Positions 29,619 to 40,226 of a stretch of 64,000 bases of DNA are shown here, one piece after another. Where the stretch lies: assembly GCA_002305965.1 (NCBI GenBank), contig DBRM01000080.1, positions 1-64,000 on the forward strand, written 5' to 3'. The notes under the pieces were generated by a model. That model saw only the letters and a program-made list of their open reading frames with translations. It made no database searches and had not been told where the DNA came from. Positions within the stretch are counted from its first letter, which is position 1. Each line of letters starts with the position of its first letter. Made by a program: the position numbers and the translations under genes. Source of the stretch: Syntrophomonas sp. UBA1368 (GTDB lineage: Bacteria; Bacillota; Syntrophomonadia; Syntrophomonadales; Syntrophomonadaceae).

Positions 29619-31396
29619 GCTTGACCTCCTTCCTGGAAATTGTTTGATGTTGTATCGAAATTAAGTATAAATCTCAGTAGTGAGTTAAAATCACCGTTAT
29701 TGTTCAAGTTATCAAGTTCTCCTAACATGGCTTGCCAGAATATTTCATTTTCCCTTCGCTTCACATCCTGGATAAAAGTATTGATTTGAATCTCATTTAA
29801 ACATTTATCACCCAATAAGAACGTTATTCTGGCCAGGATCCCATCCAGACCTTGTTCACTTGCCCATATTTTCAGTTGCTCATATCTGTTATAAATAACT
29901 CCTGACAAATCATCATAATGATTTGCCAGTGCCCTCAATCCGGGCTGGGTAAAAAAATCCAACCCAATGCTGTTTTTGATCTTATGCAGGTGTTTATCAT
30001 CTTCCAGGATCGCTGCCATTATTTTCTCTTCTATGCTATAATTGCCGTACTTTTTATTATCTCTTATTATCTCAGTTTTATTCCTTAATATACCTTCTTT
30101 CCCGCTGTATCTGCCCTTTGGTTTAAATTCTCTGTGAATGATATTTTCTTCTATCATTAGCTTTCGGGCTAAACTCTTTATATGGTAGTCTTTTTCCAGT
30201 TCACTTTTTATATTGGCGATGTCATCTTTGACCTGGTCTATAATTTTAATTTTATTCTGCATATCCAAAACCGGCGTGAATCGTAAATATCTATCAATTT
30301 TAAATTCAATATGACTTTTTCTATTATTCTTTATATAATCTAAAAATTCCTCTTTTCCATATTTGTTTAAGAACTCGTCCGGATCCATTTCATCTGGCAG
30401 GCTTGCAGTAAATATGTTTATTCCTTGCTGGCTTAAAACCTCGATCGCTTTTAAAGTTTCTCTTTGTCCGGCTTCATCACCATCAAACAGAATCAGAACA
30501 TTTTCTGCATAACGCTGGATCAACTTTGCCTGTTCCGCAGTAAAAGCAGTTCCCAGTGAAGCCACAGTATTTTTTATCCCTGCCTGATGGAGCATGATAC
30601 AATCCATATATCCTTCCACCAATATGGCTTCATTGGCTTGACGAATATGTTCCTTCCCCTGATAGAGTCCGTATAAGTTTCTGCGTTTTGCAAATATATC
30701 GGTTTCAGCTGTATTAAGGTATTTAGGGATGGCTTCATCTAGAACCCTGCCGCCAAAACCTATGATATCCCCGCTTGGATTAAAAATAGGAAACATCAAG
30801 CGGTTACGGAATATGTCATAATAGCTGTTCCTGTTTTCATTACGCTTTATCAGTCCGGATAATTGCAGTTCCTCATGGGATAAGCCTTTTCTTGCCATGG
30901 TTTTCTCCAGGCCATCCCACTCCAGAGGCGCCATGCCCAATTTAAATTCCTCAATGCTCTGGGCATTGATCCGGCGCTGGGCCAGATATTTTCTGGCAGT
31001 TTTTCCTGATTCACTATTTAAATGATTCTGGTAGAATTCACAGGCTGCCTTGTTAATACTAAGAACGCCAGCCCTTTTGTCATCTTTTTTGCGTTCAGCC
31101 GTTACGATTTTTACCCCGGCTTTGGCTGCCAGAACCTGGATAGCTTCCTTGAATTCAATGCCGTCACGTTTCATTACAAAGGAAAACATATTGCCCCCTG
31201 TGTGACAGCCAAAACAATAAAACATTTTCTTTTCAGCACTCACACTAAAGGAGGGGGTTTTCTCAGCATGAAACGGACAAATCCCCCAATAGCGATTCCC
31301 TTTTCGGGTCAGATTAACGGTTTCAGATATGACATCAACGATATCGAGCCTCAACTCAATGTCTTCTATAATACGGTCATCATAATACCTTGTCAT
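29615..31396 (-). CDS. dnaG: DNA primase
   Basis: Synthesises RNA primers for replication. The N-terminal zinc ribbon is seen as [11 protein letters not shown] followed by [11 protein letters not shown], then the TOPRIM core with VEGYMDCI and LFDGDEAGQ carrying the metal-binding acids, and a C-terminal helicase-binding domain with weak conservation. ATG at 31396 has AGGTGA upstream; a GTG one codon earlier is too near. Length 593 is normal. Confidence 0.96.
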   Translation of the reverse strand: MTRYYDDRIIEDIELRLDIVDVISETVNLTRKGNRYWGICPFHAEKTPSFSVSAEKKMFYCFGCHTGGNMFSFVMKRDGIEFKEAIQVLAAKAGVKIVTAERKKDDKRAGVLSINKAACEFYQNHLNSESGKTARKYLAQRRINAQSIEEFKLGMAPLEWDGLEKTMARKGLSHEELQLSGLIKRNENRNSYYDIFRNRLMFPIFNPSGDIIGFGGRVLDEAIPKYLNTAETDIFAKRRNLYGLYQGKEHIRQANEAILVEGYMDCIMLHQAGIKNTVASLGTAFTAEQAKLIQRYAENVLILFDGDEAGQRETLKAIEVLSQQGINIFTASLPDEMDPDEFLNKYGKEEFLDYIKNNRKSHIEFKIDRYLRFTPVLDMQNKIKIIDQVKDDIANIKSELEKDYHIKSLARKLMIEENIIHREFKPKGRYSGKEGILRNKTEIIRDNKKYGNYSIEEKIMAAILEDDKHLHKIKNSIGLDFFTQPGLRALANHYDDLSGVIYNRYEQLKIWASEQGLDGILARITFLLGDKCLNEIQINTFIQDVKRRENEIFWQAMLGELDNLNNNGDFNSLLRFILNFDTTSNNFQEGGQA

Positions 31397-31464
31397 CACT
31401 TCACCTACTATTCTATGCTCCAGTAAAAAATCCTTCTAAATATTTTGGAATTTGTCTAAAAACA

Positions 31465-32538
31465 TTAGTATTCGTCTCCAACCTTGCTTTTCAGGGCATT
31501 GGGAACCAAAGACTGGGGAATATATATATCTTCAAACAAGGCAATACAGAAGGCGTCACTCATACCTGATATATAATCTGCCACAGCCGTTTCCATCCCC
31601 TCCTGTTCCGCTATTTCACGGTAAAATTCAGTCATTTTCTGCGGATGTTTTAAAAAATAATCAAATAAATGCTCGATAATAAACGTGGCCCGCCGCCGCT
31701 CAGCCTGGCAGACCCGCCCCTGATAAATAAATTCAAACATGAAGTGCCGCAAACCTTGTAAAGCTTTATCGATTTCCGGGCAGAAGCTTACAAAAATATC
31801 CCCGTCAGCTTTGTCCATAAAGCGGCTGGTATTAGCGATCACATCGGTTACCAGTGTTGCTATGCGTTGGCTGTGAGTGTACCCCAGAGTTTCCAAATAT
31901 TCAGATGGAATATCCTCTAGCTTTAGTAATCCCGCCCTGATGGAATCATCAATATCATGCTGCACATAGGCGATTTTATCACTCAGATGTATAACCTGCC
32001 CTTCCAAAGTAGATGCCTGGGGTTTTCCTTTTCCATAGCCGCTATGATAAAGTACCCCATCCAATACTTCTCCGCTTAAATTAAGGCCATTCTGATTACG
32101 ATGTTTTTCAATACGGGTCAATACTCTGACGCTGTTCTGACTATGCCTGAAGCCTCCTGGCAATAATTCGTTCAATATGATTTCACCCGAATGAGCAAAA
32201 GGAGTATGTCCTACATCATGGGCCAGAGCAATGGCTTCGATCAAATCGATATTCAGATTCAGCCCGGCTCCAATGGTTCTGGCGATCTGGCTGACTTCCA
32301 GTGTATGAGTAAGCCGGCTGCGGTAATGATCACCGGGTGGTGCAATAAAAACCTGGGTCTTGTCCTTCAAACGCCGGAATGATTTTGAATGAACGATCCG
32401 GTCGCGGTCGATCATGAAACAGGTTCTGATTGCTTCTTGGGCTTCAGGATTGGCCCTGCCCCAGGAAAACTTGGCCTTGGAGGCTAAGGGGCTTAATATA
32501 TTTATCTCACGTTCTTCAATCGTTTCTCGAATTTTCAA
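31465..32538 (-). CDS. dgt: dGTPase-like HD-domain triphosphohydrolase
   Basis: HD-superfamily nucleotide hydrolase of the deoxyguanosinetriphosphate triphosphohydrolase-like family. The metal site is visible as HTLEVSQIART and AHDVGHTPFAHSGE. The best start is TTG at 32538, seven bases after AAGAGGA, giving 357 residues that begin KIRETIEERE as family members do; a TTG 11 codons earlier has no ribosome site. It stands just upstream of dnaG. The true substrate of the short Firmicute forms is not certain. Confidence 0.88.
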   Translation of the reverse strand: MKIRETIEEREINILSPLASKAKFSWGRANPEAQEAIRTCFMIDRDRIVHSKSFRRLKDKTQVFIAPPGDHYRSRLTHTLEVSQIARTIGAGLNLNIDLIEAIALAHDVGHTPFAHSGEIILNELLPGGFRHSQNSVRVLTRIEKHRNQNGLNLSGEVLDGVLYHSGYGKGKPQASTLEGQVIHLSDKIAYVQHDIDDSIRAGLLKLEDIPSEYLETLGYTHSQRIATLVTDVIANTSRFMDKADGDIFVSFCPEIDKALQGLRHFMFEFIYQGRVCQAERRRATFIIEHLFDYFLKHPQKMTEFYREIAEQEGMETAVADYISGMSDAFCIALFEDIYIPQSLVPNALKSKVGDEY

Positions 32539-32609
32539 TGTAGTCCTCTTTTCAATGAAATCTTTATACAAGTATTAAATACTCCAAAAACAATTTGAAT
32601 CCTTTATTG

Positions 32610-32645
32610 CAAAAAGCAAACAGGGGGTTTGATCTTCCCCCTGTT
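32610..32645 (-). terminator. Intrinsic terminator after ppdK
   Basis: A nine-pair stem AACAGGGGG/CCCCCTGTT (32619-32645, nine-base loop) followed on the minus strand by TGCTTTTTG. It separates ppdK from dgt. Confidence 0.7.
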
Positions 32646-32734
32646 TTCGTACATTACATAAACTGTCCCGTTTTAATGTTCCCATGGAATAAGCGTTAAT
32701 GGTCTTAAATATTTTCTGGCTACTGGAAAATAAT

Positions 32735-35380
32735 TTAATAATTCTTTAGTTTGGCCTGGGCAGCCGCCAGTCTTGCTACCGGAATCCGGTATGGGGAACA
32801 GCTTACGTAATTGAGCCCAATAATATGGCAAAATTCAATAGATTGGGGCTCTCCCCCATGTTCTCCGCAAATCCCCAACAAAATTTCGGGTTTAACCTGA
32901 CGAGCTTTTTCTGCGGCAATTTTCATTAAAGCACCCACACCAGTCCTGTCTAAAACTGCGAAAGGATTATCTTTCATGATTTTCTTATCCAGATAAACCG
33001 GTATAAATTTACTTTCCGCATCATCCCGGCTGAAGCCCAGCGTGGTCTGGGTCAGGTCATTGGTACCAAAGGAAAAGAACTCCGCTTCCTGTGCAATTGC
33101 ATCAGCAGTAATACAAGCCCGGGGAAGTTCGATCATGGTTCCGATACAGAACTTTAATTCTATCCCGGTTTCGGCTGATAGTTTGTCATAAACATCGAGA
33201 ATTTCATTTTTTAACACACTCAACTCAATAACATCCATTACCAGCGGTATTTCAATTTCGGTGAATGTTTCGATTCCTTCCTTTTTCAGCATTACCATGG
33301 CTTCAAAGATGGCCCTGGCCTGCATGCGGTATATTTCCGGAAAGGTGATGCCCAACCGGCATCCTCTATGCCCCAGCATTGGATTCTTTTCCATTAATGA
33401 ATGTATTTTCTTAAGTAATTCTTCTTTCTCATAAAGTTCGTGATTATTGATTTGTTTATGCTGCATTTCAGCAATTTCCAATAATAATGAATCGTGGTCC
33501 GGTAAAAATTCGTGTAAAGGCGGATCCAGCAATCTGATGGTTACCGGATAAGGAGCCATTGCTTTTAAAATGCCGTAAAAATCTCCCCGTTGCAGCGGCA
33601 GCAGTTTTTCCAATGCCGCCTCCCGATCCGTTAAATTTTCAGCCAGAATCATAGCCTGAACCAATGGCAGTCTGTCAGAAGCCATAAACATATGCTCGGT
33701 TCTGCACAATCCTATTCCTTCAGCACCAAATTCTCTTGCCCGGGCAGCATCCTGCGGAGTATCAGCATTGGCTCTGATGGAAAGATTTTTTGTATCATCC
33801 GCCCATTTAAGCAGCAGTTCAAATTCGTCAGACAGAGTAGGTTCTATCATCGGAACCTCACCCAGCATTACATTACCGGTTGCTCCGTCTACGGTAATAA
33901 TGTCCCCTTCTTTGACCACGGTCCCGTTCACCTTAAAACAACTGTTTTCTGCGTCTATCTTTAAAGATTCACAACCGCACACACATGGTTTTCCCATACC
34001 TCTGGCTACCACTGCAGCATGTGAGGTCATCCCGCCCCGGGAAGTTAAAACTCCCTGGGCAGTAACAATACCATGAATGTCATCCGGGGTGGTTTCATTT
34101 CTTACCAGAACGACTTTTTCTCCTGCTTCTCCCATTTTTTCAGCCTGGTCAGCTGAAAATACGACCTTGCCGCAGGCAGCACCTGGAGATGCGGGCAGCC
34201 CGGTGGCAATTACTTCTATTTTATGGCTGTTATCGATCTGTCTATGTAATAGTTGATTGATTTGATTGGCATCAAGTCTGAGCAATGCTTCTTCAATGGT
34301 TATGATTCCTTCATTGACCATGTCAACAGCTACCTTCACTGCTGCCTTGGCTGTACGCTTGCCGTTTCTGGTCTGCAACATGTAAAGCTTGCCTTTTTCC
34401 ACGGTAAACTCAATATCCTGCATATCACGATAATGATTCTCCAGCTTTTTGCAGGTATCAACGAATTGTTCATATACCGTGGGAAGTTTTTCCTTTAACG
34501 CGGAAATAGGCATAGGTGTGCGTATTCCGGCCACAACATCTTCTCCCTGGGCATTGATTAAAAACTCACCGTATAGTTCATTGACGCCGGTGGAGGGATT
34601 ACGGGTGAAGGCTACGCCTGTACCACAATCATCACCCATATTGCCGAATGCCATACATTGAACATTTACTGCTGTACCCAGTCTATCATCAATTTTATTC
34701 AGCTTGCGGTAAACGATAGCCCTTTGATTATTCCAGGAATCAAAAACTGCCTTAATTGCCATATTCAACTGCTCGCACACCTGCTGCGGAAAAGCAAACC
34801 CTTTTTGTTCCTGTACCAATACCTTATATTCATCAATTAATCGTATCAAATCCGCTTCCGGGATCTCATAATCAAAAATCAGGCCTAACTTGCGTTTATG
34901 TTTTTCAACGATTTCTTCAAAGCGGAAATGTTCGATATCCAGCACCACATTACAAAACATTTGTATAAATCGTCTATAGCAGTCATAAGCAAATCTTCTG
35001 TCACCGGTAAGTTGAGCCAGTCCTTTTACGGATTCATCATTCAATCCCAAATTTAAAATGGTATCCATCATACCCGGCATCGAAATTGGTGCTCCAGACC
35101 TTACGGAGACCAAAAGCGGATTATCCTTGTCCCCAAATTTCTTCCCGGTCATATCTTCCAGGGATTTTAGTGCTTTATCAACTTCATCCCACATGCCTGC
35201 AGGAAATTCTTTGTTTTCATCCAAATACTGATTGCATGCTTCTGTGGTAATAGTGAAACCCGGAGGCACCGGTAACCCAATCAAGGTCATTTCAGCCAGA
35301 TTGGCCCCTTTGCCCCCTAACAATGCGCGCATTTCGGAACTTCCTTCCGCAAACCCGTAAACATATCGCTTGCTAGACAT
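32735..35380 (-). CDS. ppdK: Pyruvate, phosphate dikinase
   Basis: Reversible conversion of pyruvate, ATP and phosphate to phosphoenolpyruvate, AMP and pyrophosphate; it serves gluconeogenesis or pyrophosphate-linked glycolysis. The 881-residue protein has the ATP-grasp domain (LLGGKGANLAEM at the N-terminus), the swivelling phosphohistidine domain with GGMTSHAAVVARGMGKPC, and a C-terminal PEP/pyruvate barrel ending in the CGEHGG block. GGAGG precedes the ATG, which overlaps the regulator gene by eight bases. Confidence 0.97.
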   Translation of the reverse strand: MSSKRYVYGFAEGSSEMRALLGGKGANLAEMTLIGLPVPPGFTITTEACNQYLDENKEFPAGMWDEVDKALKSLEDMTGKKFGDKDNPLLVSVRSGAPISMPGMMDTILNLGLNDESVKGLAQLTGDRRFAYDCYRRFIQMFCNVVLDIEHFRFEEIVEKHKRKLGLIFDYEIPEADLIRLIDEYKVLVQEQKGFAFPQQVCEQLNMAIKAVFDSWNNQRAIVYRKLNKIDDRLGTAVNVQCMAFGNMGDDCGTGVAFTRNPSTGVNELYGEFLINAQGEDVVAGIRTPMPISALKEKLPTVYEQFVDTCKKLENHYRDMQDIEFTVEKGKLYMLQTRNGKRTAKAAVKVAVDMVNEGIITIEEALLRLDANQINQLLHRQIDNSHKIEVIATGLPASPGAACGKVVFSADQAEKMGEAGEKVVLVRNETTPDDIHGIVTAQGVLTSRGGMTSHAAVVARGMGKPCVCGCESLKIDAENSCFKVNGTVVKEGDIITVDGATGNVMLGEVPMIEPTLSDEFELLLKWADDTKNLSIRANADTPQDAARAREFGAEGIGLCRTEHMFMASDRLPLVQAMILAENLTDREAALEKLLPLQRGDFYGILKAMAPYPVTIRLLDPPLHEFLPDHDSLLLEIAEMQHKQINNHELYEKEELLKKIHSLMEKNPMLGHRGCRLGITFPEIYRMQARAIFEAMVMLKKEGIETFTEIEIPLVMDVIELSVLKNEILDVYDKLSAETGIELKFCIGTMIELPRACITADAIAQEAEFFSFGTNDLTQTTLGFSRDDAESKFIPVYLDKKIMKDNPFAVLDRTGVGALMKIAAEKARQVKPEILLGICGEHGGEPQSIEFCHIIGLNYVSCSPYRIPVARLAAAQAKLKNY

Positions 35381-36194
35381 TACTTATCCTCCTATAGTAT
35401 ATTTCCATTATTTTGCTGGCTGTCTCTTCAACGGCCTTATTGGTAACATCTATTACAGGACAACCCAATCGTTTCATGATTGCGTCTGAATATTCAAGTT
35501 CCTCCAATATTCTTTCATAATTCGCATAGTTGGCCTGGCCTTTTAAGCCAAGTGTCATCAACCGTTCAGTACGGATATGATTCAACAGATCCGGTTTTAT
35601 CGTCAAACCGATCACCTTCCCCCGCTCCACTTTAAACAGCTCTTCAGGAGGAGGTACTTCCGGCACCAAAGGTACATTGGCTACTTTAATTCTTTTATGG
35701 GCCAGATACATGGAAAGCGGTGTTTTTGAAGTACGGGAAACCCCAACCAAAACGATGTCGGCCATATTAATACCCCGGGGGTCTTTTCCGTCATCGTATC
35801 TTACGGCAAATTCCACTGCTTCTACGCGTTTGTAGTACATTTCATCTATTTTGCGAAGTACACCCGGTTCTCTTTTAGGCTCCAAATGGCTGACACTTCT
35901 AAACGCACTTAATAACGGACCTAAAATATCTACACAAACAACTTCTGCTTGCCCGGCAGCTTTTTCCAAGTGAGCCGCTAATTCTTCGATGGCAAGGGTA
36001 TAGGCAATCATGTATTTATTCGTCTGAGCCACTTTTACCACTTCATCAATGGTATCGGTATCAGAAATATTCGGCACCCTTTTGATTTCCATATCTCCGG
36101 AATTAAACTGGCTGGCAGCTGCCCTTACTACCATTTCAGCAGTCTCGCCTGTGGAATCTGATATTATAAAGATTCCGGGCAAATGATTACTCAA
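35373..36194 (-). CDS. PPDK regulatory protein (bifunctional kinase/phosphorylase)
   Basis: DUF299-family enzyme that inactivates PPDK by ADP-dependent phosphorylation of the Thr next to the catalytic His and reactivates it by phosphorolysis. The nucleotide loop GVSRTSKTPLSMYLAHK and the N-terminal SDSTGETAEMV are typical. The start is set at a TTG (36194) six bases after AGGTGA; the TTG two codons earlier touches the ribosome site. 273 residues. It lies between a CcpN-like repressor and ppdK, with overlaps on both sides, a three-gene operon for the PEP node. Confidence 0.92.
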   Translation of the reverse strand: MSNHLPGIFIISDSTGETAEMVVRAAASQFNSGDMEIKRVPNISDTDTIDEVVKVAQTNKYMIAYTLAIEELAAHLEKAAGQAEVVCVDILGPLLSAFRSVSHLEPKREPGVLRKIDEMYYKRVEAVEFAVRYDDGKDPRGINMADIVLVGVSRTSKTPLSMYLAHKRIKVANVPLVPEVPPPEELFKVERGKVIGLTIKPDLLNHIRTERLMTLGLKGQANYANYERILEELEYSDAIMKRLGCPVIDVTNKAVEETASKIMEIYYRRISNV

Positions 36195-36858
36195 ACTCAA
36201 TCACCTCTGTTCCATTCTCCGCCATATCTAAAAATAATCTGGCGATATTTGTTTTGGTCACTTTACCAATGACTTCTAATTTTTCTTCTCCCTGCGAGTC
36301 GATAAAGCATTTAACTACCGGCAGGCTGTCAATTTCGTGCTCTACAATTTTTTTGACCACTGCCACAACGGTTTCTTCGGCAAAAGCAGTGATAATATTC
36401 GGCATCCGCGTCATGATCACACTGACCGGTACCTTGTGAATATTTGCCTGCCCTAAGGTTGTTTTTAAAAAGTCTTTTCGTGATACAATCCCGGAGAGAA
36501 GATTTTCATTGTTGACAACAAAAATACTTCCGCAGTCCTCTACAAAAAGAGTAACGATAGCATCGTAGATACTGCAGTTTTCCTTAACAATGACAGGCCT
36601 GGACTGAATGTCCTTGACCCGATAACCATTTAGTATTTTTCTGATTTCATTAACGGCTCGCTCCGTCTTATATTTGTAGCCTACCCGTGGTTTGGCTTCG
36701 AGGAAACCCGACATTGTTAATACCGCCAGATCAGGCCGCAAGGCTGCACGGGTAACATTCAAAAGACTGGCAATTCTTTCTCCGGTGATCGGTCCTTCAT
36801 TTTTTACGATTGCCAGTATTCTTTCCTGCCGCTCATTGAGTTCGATAGTATCCACCAC
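36187..36858 (-). CDS. ccpN: CcpN-like HTH-CBS transcriptional repressor
   Basis: The 223-residue protein has an N-terminal winged helix (about 8-65, GERIASLLNVTRAALRPDLA) and two CBS domains (about 75-215) that can bind nucleotides. CcpN of Bacillus represses gluconeogenic genes and is encoded beside the DUF299 regulator, as here. The GTG start lies in a GGGTGGTGG stretch, so the exact start is uncertain by one codon. A promoter with a palindrome lies just upstream, consistent with autocontrol. Confidence 0.85.
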   Translation of the reverse strand: MVDTIELNERQERILAIVKNEGPITGERIASLLNVTRAALRPDLAVLTMSGFLEAKPRVGYKYKTERAVNEIRKILNGYRVKDIQSRPVIVKENCSIYDAIVTLFVEDCGSIFVVNNENLLSGIVSRKDFLKTTLGQANIHKVPVSVIMTRMPNIITAFAEETVVAVVKKIVEHEIDSLPVVKCFIDSQGEEKLEVIGKVTKTNIARLFLDMAENGTEVIEFE

Positions 36859-36903
36859 CCAATTATGCTATACTTTTTGGGTCATTTCACATCAATTATA
36901 TAT

Positions 36904-36932
36904 ACTATATTTAATTTGGTGAACATGTTCAA
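36904..36932 (-). promoter_or_regulatory. ccpN operon promoter with palindrome
   Basis: TTGAAC (36927-36932) and TATAGT (36904-36909) are 17 bases apart. The -35 hexamer overlaps the perfect ten-base palindrome GAACATGTTC (36921-36930), a good candidate operator. The spacing is too short for a LexA box. Confidence 0.6.
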
Positions 36933-36939
36933 CTGTTTT

Positions 36940-39006
36940 CTAAACTATTTTACTAAAATCGGCAGTTAAATTACACATATTAGCAATCATTTTTAGTATA
37001 GCCAACCGGGAGGCTTTAAGCTGGGGATCAGGAGTCATGACCATTACCTGATCAAAAAATGCATCAACGTATGGCCGCAGCTCAACAATTTTCCTGAGCG
37101 CTGCCGTATACTCCTTCTGCTGGATACTGTTTTTGACCTGGGGCATCAGACCGGTGACTGCCTCCAATAATCTGATCTCGGTATCTTCCTGCAGGACTTC
37201 TTTATTGACTTCATCACTGGACCATGACTTGCTCAAATTATTAGCCCGGTTGTAAACCACCATAAAATCTTCCATTTCGGTTGAATTCTTAAATTCGGTC
37301 ACCGACTTGATCCGTTGTTCCATATCGGCAAAATCATTGGCCTGGGCTGCAAACACAGCATCAATGACATCATAGGAATAGCCGCGTTCGGTAAGGATAC
37401 TGCGCAGACGCTGGCGGATAAAATCTATGGTTTCCGTGATCACCTCATCCCTGCTGCGGTCCAGTTTCAATGCTGATAAATTATCATAGGCATTACCGAT
37501 GGCGGTCATAAGATCAATACCCGGCCGTTCATCCAAAATGATGGTTGCGATACCCATTGCCTGACGCCTTAATGCATAAGGATCCTGAGAACCGCTGGGC
37601 TTGATGCCGATGGCAAAAAAACTGGTCAGATGATCTATTTTCTCCGCCAGACTTAACACAATTCCGGCACGCGAGGAGGGCAATTCATCACCTGCAAAGC
37701 GCGGCAGATAATGTTCATAGATCGCATTGCAGACTTCCTCTCTTTCGCCGGTTTCAATGGCGTAATAGCGGCCCATTATTCCCTGGAGCTCAGGAAATTC
37801 ATATACCATACTGCTTAACAGGTCCGCTTTGCACAGAAAAGCTGCCCGGTCAATGATAGTCATCTCCACCCCGCCAATTTGTTTGGCTATAGCAGCGGCA
37901 TTCTTTTGCAAGCGGGTCACTTTATCCCGGACCGTTCCCAATCGTTCATGAAACAAAACTGAATCAAGTTTTTCCACTACCTGATCCCAATCCTTTTTCA
38001 GGTCTTCCTTCCAGAAAAACAGCGCATCCTCCAGGCGGGCTTTTAAAACTCTTTCATTTCCAGCCCTGACCACATCGATGTTACTGGCAGTACCATTATT
38101 TACTCCTATGAAACCTGGCAGCAGTTTTCCTGCCTGGTCAAACACCGGAAAATAACGTTGATGTTCGATCATACTGGTAGTAAGGACTTCCGAAGGCACC
38201 TCCAGATAAGAAGGGTCAAAACTGCCGTAAAAAGCAGTAGGATATTCTACCAGGTAGGTGATTTCATCCAATAGCTCTTCATTGTCCATGGGCTCCCCGC
38301 CGGCTGCAGCTGCTTCAGCTTTTATCTGGCGGGATATGATGGCTTTTCTTTCCTGCTGGTTCAGTATTACATAGTGTTTTTGTAACTTTTCCCGGTAATC
38401 GGCAACATTTTTGATCTCAATCATACCGTCAGATAAAAACCTGTGCCCCATGGTATGCATTCCACTGACTATATTTTCGATTTTCAAATCGATTAACTGG
38501 TTACCATAAATGGCTGCCAGCCATCTTATGGGACGTGCAAAGCGGAACTGATTGTAGCCCCAGCGCATGGATTTGGGGAAACTCAAAGATTGGATAATTT
38601 CTTTCAAAACCTCGGGCAATACTTGTACAGATGCTGCTCCTTTTTCTTTTCTCACCGCATACATGTATTCTGTCCCGGCATACTCTCTTATCTCCAGTGA
38701 GGTAAATTCCATTCCCTGGCTGCGGGCAAAACCAATCCCGGCTTTACTGGGATTCCCTTCCGCATCAAAAGCGGCGGCTTTTTTGGGGCCGCGGTTTTCG
38801 ATCACTGCATCGGCTTGATACTCATCCAGTCCATTCACGATTAAAGCAAGGCGTCGAGCTGTTCCAAAACAATTGATTGAATGGCAGCTCAAACGAGCCT
38901 GACTCAATTTAAGCGCTGCATTATCTTTTAAATCTGCAATTGCTTTAGGCATATAAGCAGATGGTATTTCTTCCACACCGATTTCCAGTAAAAGATCCTT
39001 TGCCAT
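36940..39006 (-). CDS. glyS: Glycyl-tRNA synthetase beta subunit
   Basis: Beta subunit of the tetrameric bacterial glycyl-tRNA synthetase; carries tRNA recognition, an HD-like domain and a C-terminal anticodon-binding region. 688 residues, beginning LLLEIGVEEIPSAYM and containing MRWGYNQFRFARPIRW and GSQDPYALRRQA, all family landmarks. AAAGGAGG precedes the ATG. Four bases separate it from glyQ. Confidence 0.97.
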   Translation of the reverse strand: MAKDLLLEIGVEEIPSAYMPKAIADLKDNAALKLSQARLSCHSINCFGTARRLALIVNGLDEYQADAVIENRGPKKAAAFDAEGNPSKAGIGFARSQGMEFTSLEIREYAGTEYMYAVRKEKGAASVQVLPEVLKEIIQSLSFPKSMRWGYNQFRFARPIRWLAAIYGNQLIDLKIENIVSGMHTMGHRFLSDGMIEIKNVADYREKLQKHYVILNQQERKAIISRQIKAEAAAAGGEPMDNEELLDEITYLVEYPTAFYGSFDPSYLEVPSEVLTTSMIEHQRYFPVFDQAGKLLPGFIGVNNGTASNIDVVRAGNERVLKARLEDALFFWKEDLKKDWDQVVEKLDSVLFHERLGTVRDKVTRLQKNAAAIAKQIGGVEMTIIDRAAFLCKADLLSSMVYEFPELQGIMGRYYAIETGEREEVCNAIYEHYLPRFAGDELPSSRAGIVLSLAEKIDHLTSFFAIGIKPSGSQDPYALRRQAMGIATIILDERPGIDLMTAIGNAYDNLSALKLDRSRDEVITETIDFIRQRLRSILTERGYSYDVIDAVFAAQANDFADMEQRIKSVTEFKNSTEMEDFMVVYNRANNLSKSWSSDEVNKEVLQEDTEIRLLEAVTGLMPQVKNSIQQKEYTAALRKIVELRPYVDAFFDQVMVMTPDPQLKASRLAILKMIANMCNLTADFSKIV

Positions 39007-39010
39007 TTAT

Positions 39011-39919
39011 TTATGCCTCCTTTTCTTCCAACAGCTGCCGGCGTAATGCTTCATCTTTTATAAGCGGAAAACCAAGACTTTTTCTCTGTTCCAGATATTT
39101 ACCCGCTACGACTCGGGCCAGATTTCTTACTCTTAATATATAGCCGGTCCGTTCTGTTACGCTGATGGCTGCCCGGGCATCCAGCAGATTAAAGAGGTGC
39201 GAACATTTCAACACATAGTCATAAGCAGGCTGTACCAGATTGTTTTCTGCTACCTGGAGCGCTTCTTTTTCACAGATACTGAACATGGCCGCCAAAGCCT
39301 GCACATCAGCCAGTTCAAAGTTGTAGCGGGAATAATCAACTTCTGTTTGGTGATGGACATCCGCATAAGTGATGCCATCCGCCCATTCGATATCATAAAC
39401 ACTTTCCTTGTTCTGAATATACATCGCGATTCTTTCCAGTCCATAAGTTATTTCCGCGCAGACCGGAAAGCAGTCATAACTGCCGCACTGCTGAAAATAA
39501 GTGAACTGGGTTATTTCCATGCCATCCAGCCAGATCTCCCATCCCAATCCCCAGGCCCCCAGGGTAGGAGATTCCCAGTTATCTTCCACCAGTCTGATAT
39601 CATGCTCCTGCGGGTTTATGCCGATTTTTTTCAGACTGTTAAGGTATAGATCGATGACATCGTCGGGTGAAGGTTTGAGTATAACCTGGAATTGATAATA
39701 GTGCTGAAGCCGGTTGGGATTTTCACCATAGCGCCCATCGGTTGGACGGCGGGACGGTTCAACATAGGCCACTTTCCATGGTTCAGGTCCCAGTGCCCGT
39801 AAAAAAGTGGCGGGGTTCATGGTGCCGGCTCCTTTTTCCAAATCATAAGGCTGCTGGATGACACATCCTTGCTGTCCCCAATATTCCTGCAGTTTTAAAA
39901 TAATTTCCTGGAAATTCAC
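39011..39919 (-). CDS. glyQ: Glycyl-tRNA synthetase alpha subunit
   Basis: Class II catalytic subunit forming glycyl-adenylate. The start is a GTG at 39919, nine bases after AGGGGG, so that the protein begins [11 protein letters not shown] as in relatives (302 residues). Motifs such as [31 protein letters not shown] and [13 protein letters not shown] are visible. Expression is controlled by the T-box immediately upstream. Confidence 0.97.
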   Translation of the reverse strand: MNFQEIILKLQEYWGQQGCVIQQPYDLEKGAGTMNPATFLRALGPEPWKVAYVEPSRRPTDGRYGENPNRLQHYYQFQVILKPSPDDVIDLYLNSLKKIGINPQEHDIRLVEDNWESPTLGAWGLGWEIWLDGMEITQFTYFQQCGSYDCFPVCAEITYGLERIAMYIQNKESVYDIEWADGITYADVHHQTEVDYSRYNFELADVQALAAMFSICEKEALQVAENNLVQPAYDYVLKCSHLFNLLDARAAISVTERTGYILRVRNLARVVAGKYLEQRKSLGFPLIKDEALRRQLLEEKEA

Positions 39920-39944
39920 TTGCAAAAACCCCCTAAGTAATAAA

Positions 39945-40180
39945 AATAAAAAAACCCGTCTCTGTAAGACAGGGACGAGTTGACCCGCGGTTCCACCCTG
40001 ATTGGCTTATCTGAATAAGCCCTCCTCAAATTCCGGGTTTTACTGACCTTCTCTAGGCTTTCCTCCCGGCAACTCCAAAGCGCCTTCAAAGATCATGCTT
40101 ATCGGTTCGCAGCCAGCCCGACTCTCTTTAAAGCATTTCTTCTTTTACTACTCTTCTTCACAGTTGCTATTTAATTTTCT
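39945..40180 (-). promoter_or_regulatory. Glycine T-box riboswitch for glyQS
   Basis: On the minus strand the T-box sequence AGGGTGGAACCGCGG (39985-39999) is followed by a terminator (stem ACTCGTC/GACGGGT, then seven T). Upstream lies a long stem I with AGAGAG, GCTGCGAACC and the specifier region GAAGGC, giving a GGC glycine codon, followed by CTTTGGAGT. It senses uncharged tRNA-Gly. This fills most of the 300-base gap between glyQ and recO. Confidence 0.93.
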
Positions 40181-40226
40181 GTATTTTGTCTATATTAGTT
40201 TATCAACCGTAATCACCAGTGTCAAT

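Noticed and set aside
36921..36930. GAACATGTTC as a LexA box.
   Set aside because: The Gram-positive LexA site has four bases between GAAC and GTTC; here there are two.
39945..40180. Possibility that the glyQS leader is another ANTAR target.
   Set aside because: The T-box sequence, specifier region and terminator identify it clearly as a tRNA-Gly sensing T-box.
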